The translations under genes were made by a program, and so were the position numbers. Shown piece by piece: positions 4,650 to 5,978 of a stretch of DNA of 5,978 bases (the first letter of the stretch is position 1; every line of letters starts with the position of its first letter). The stretch is from contig JAJKJG010000136.1 of NCBI GenBank assembly GCA_021154065.1, forward strand, positions 1 to 5,978, read 5' to 3'. The notes below the pieces were generated by a model. The model made no database searches. It worked only from the letters and a program-made list of their open reading frames with translations, and was not told the DNA's origin. Source of the stretch: Methylobacterium sp. (GTDB lineage: Bacteria; Pseudomonadota; Alphaproteobacteria; Rhizobiales; Beijerinckiaceae).

Positions 4650-5978
4650 ATGACTGGGCGATCACCGGGCGCGGTACTTCCGCTGTTCTACGGGAGCGAA
4701 GAGTTCGCGCAACCGGGTTTCCTGGCCGACGCAGCAGAGCCTTCGGACGGACAGCTGCGCTCGGGCGGACAGCTTCGTCGTAATCTGTTCGGGCCTGCCG
4801 CCGAGAGCGAGATCTATCGTGGGCTAGGCCCAAGCCCAGAACAACGGCGCGCCACTCGTCACATGATGCGAGAGCTCGCTGTTCATATGAAGCTCTGCCA
4901 ATGGCCGGGGGCCAAGCACTCGCTCGACAACCCCGAAATCCCGGCCGGGTATACGTATCTTGCCCAGCTCGCGGCGCATGACATCGTGAGCAATACCGCT
5001 CCTCTGCCACGTCTCGACGATCCCCCCACGTTTTTCGCCCGGGACTATCGGATCGATCGGCTCACGCTGGAAACGATCTACGGCGCCGGTCCGGCGATGA
5101 CGCCGCTGCCGTTCGCGATCGACGGCGGCGACGTGAAGAAGCAGCGTCACGATCTGCGGCTCGGCCATGTCCCGAAAGCCGAGCCGGTGGGCAACAAGAT
5201 CGGCCTTCCCATGATGGACCAAGCAGCTCGCGATATTGCCAGGATCGCGTGCCCTTATCTCAACGACGCTCCAGGCCGGGGTGTGCCCGATGCCCTCATC
5301 GCGGACCCGCGCAACGACGATCATCTCATCATCTCGCAGCTCACGGCGCTCTTCCACCAGCTGCACAACATCATCTACGCCAAACTGAGCGACGCCCAAG
5401 CAGGACCATCCAGCGACTTTCAGAATTACCGACAATTCCTGGAGGCTCGCAAGATCGCAGCGCTTGCTTATCGCAGCGTCATCATAAACGACCTTCTAAA
5501 GCTGCTGCTCGAGCCGGAGGTCTACAAATATTACAGCTCCAGCGCAACCAAATATCCTGAAGATTTTCTCGACCCGACGAATGATGGGCGCGTGCCCGTC
5601 GAGTTTTCTCATGCGGCTTATCGTTTCGGGCATGTCATGGCCCGTTTCAGCTATGCGCTCACTCCCAAGCAGATGAACGGACCGATTTATCCCAAGCAGA
5701 AGAAGCTCGCCGAGGTCCTCGACCGCTCGTCGTCGCGCGCGCCGGAGATGCTTCCCGTTGCCTGCAATTGGCTCGTGGATTGGTCGTATTTTTTCAAGAG
5801 ACCGAAGGACCCGCCGCTGCCCGGATTCAACTTCAGCCGCCCGATTCAGCCGTTCGTCGGGATCAGCCAGGGGAGCCGACGCCAGCGTGCGGACCGTCGA
5901 CTCGATCATTGCGCGGATCCGAGAAGCGGATCGAAACCGTTCACAGCTGCTGAACGATGCCTCCTATCGCCGGGAGAA
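4650..5978 (+). CDS. Animal-type haem peroxidase (partial, with probable frameshift near 5870)
   Basis: A member of the An_peroxidase (peroxidase-cyclooxygenase) superfamily, haem enzymes that use H2O2 to oxidise halides or organic substrates. The first frame gives 443 residues to the right edge. Key sites: GYTYLAQLAAHD with distal His110 and Ca-ligand-like Asp111; ADPRNDD with Arg221, aligning with the catalytic Arg of myeloperoxidase; LFHQLHNIIYAKL; EARKIAALAYRSVIINDLL; and proximal His328 in AYRFGHVMARF. The Asp that forms an ester to haem in animal enzymes is Ala109, and the second ester residue (Glu) is Asp224, so covalent haem attachment is doubtful. No signal peptide is seen. The start ATG 4650-4652 has GGGAGA 9 nt upstream. 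After PFVGISQ the first frame degrades into RRQRADRRLDH, whereas the +1 frame reads SVRTVDSIIARIREADRNRS, with typical codons; an extra G in the G4 run 5870-5873 explains it. Middle codons (about 5460-5600) are more A/T-rich than those of the leftward genes, hinting at separate ancestry. Confidence 0.85.
   Translation, partial: MTGRSPGAVLPLFYGSEEFAQPGFLADAAEPSDGQLRSGGQLRRNLFGPAAESEIYRGLGPSPEQRRATRHMMRELAVHMKLCQWPGAKHSLDNPEIPAGYTYLAQLAAHDIVSNTAPLPRLDDPPTFFARDYRIDRLTLETIYGAGPAMTPLPFAIDGGDVKKQRHDLRLGHVPKAEPVGNKIGLPMMDQAARDIARIACPYLNDAPGRGVPDALIADPRNDDHLIISQLTALFHQLHNIIYAKLSDAQAGPSSDFQNYRQFLEARKIAALAYRSVIINDLLKLLLEPEVYKYYSSSATKYPEDFLDPTNDGRVPVEFSHAAYRFGHVMARFSYALTPKQMNGPIYPKQKKLAEVLDRSSSRAPEMLPVACNWLVDWSYFFKRPKDPPLPGFNFSRPIQPFVGISQGSRRQRADRRLDHCADPRSGSKPFTAAERCLLSPGE

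Noticed and set aside
1..5978. CRISPR arrays, tRNA or rRNA genes, insertion-sequence ends, integrase or phage structural genes
   Set aside because: None seen on either strand on reading through the window.

Overview
This is a GC-rich window from a bacterium. Strong G/C bias at third codon positions, Shine-Dalgarno sites and Ala-X-Ala signal peptides suit a Gram-negative, probably an alphaproteobacterium. The placement is inferred from composition and style; no marker gene is present.

Two divergent transcription units flank a 411-bp intergenic region (4239-4649). Leftward (minus strand), five co-oriented genes are closely spaced and look like one operon. In transcription order they are: a 98-residue peptide with an unusually regular cysteine array (3942-4238); a multi-pass membrane protein (3116-3866); a two-domain peptidoglycan hydrolase, GH25 muramidase plus M23-like peptidase, without a signal peptide (1583-2965); a secreted Cys-containing protein of unknown function (771-1559); and an exported DUF3616 protein that runs off the left edge (1-709). 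Rightward lies an animal-type haem peroxidase (4650 to the right edge), with lower GC than the leftward genes.

Three reading frames carry lesions. The GH25 gene has an in-frame TAG at codon 39. The membrane protein has a one-base frameshift near a G4 run at 3355-3358. The peroxidase has a probable one-base frameshift near a G4 run at 5870-5873. The two frameshifts look like homopolymer indels, either sequencing errors or slippage; the TAG is a substitution. The window is therefore either a decaying accessory cassette or an imperfect assembly.

The most interesting item is the 98-aa peptide. Its six cysteines follow CX3C-X10-C-X10-C-X10-CX3C, a mirror-symmetric pattern with a PPP turn in the centre and Cys as the last residue. 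It reads as a disulphide-stapled helical hairpin behind a polar, Cys-free N-terminal region. Beside a membrane protein and a signal-less wall hydrolase, it suggests an undescribed export, lysis or bacteriocin-like module. That function is inference only.
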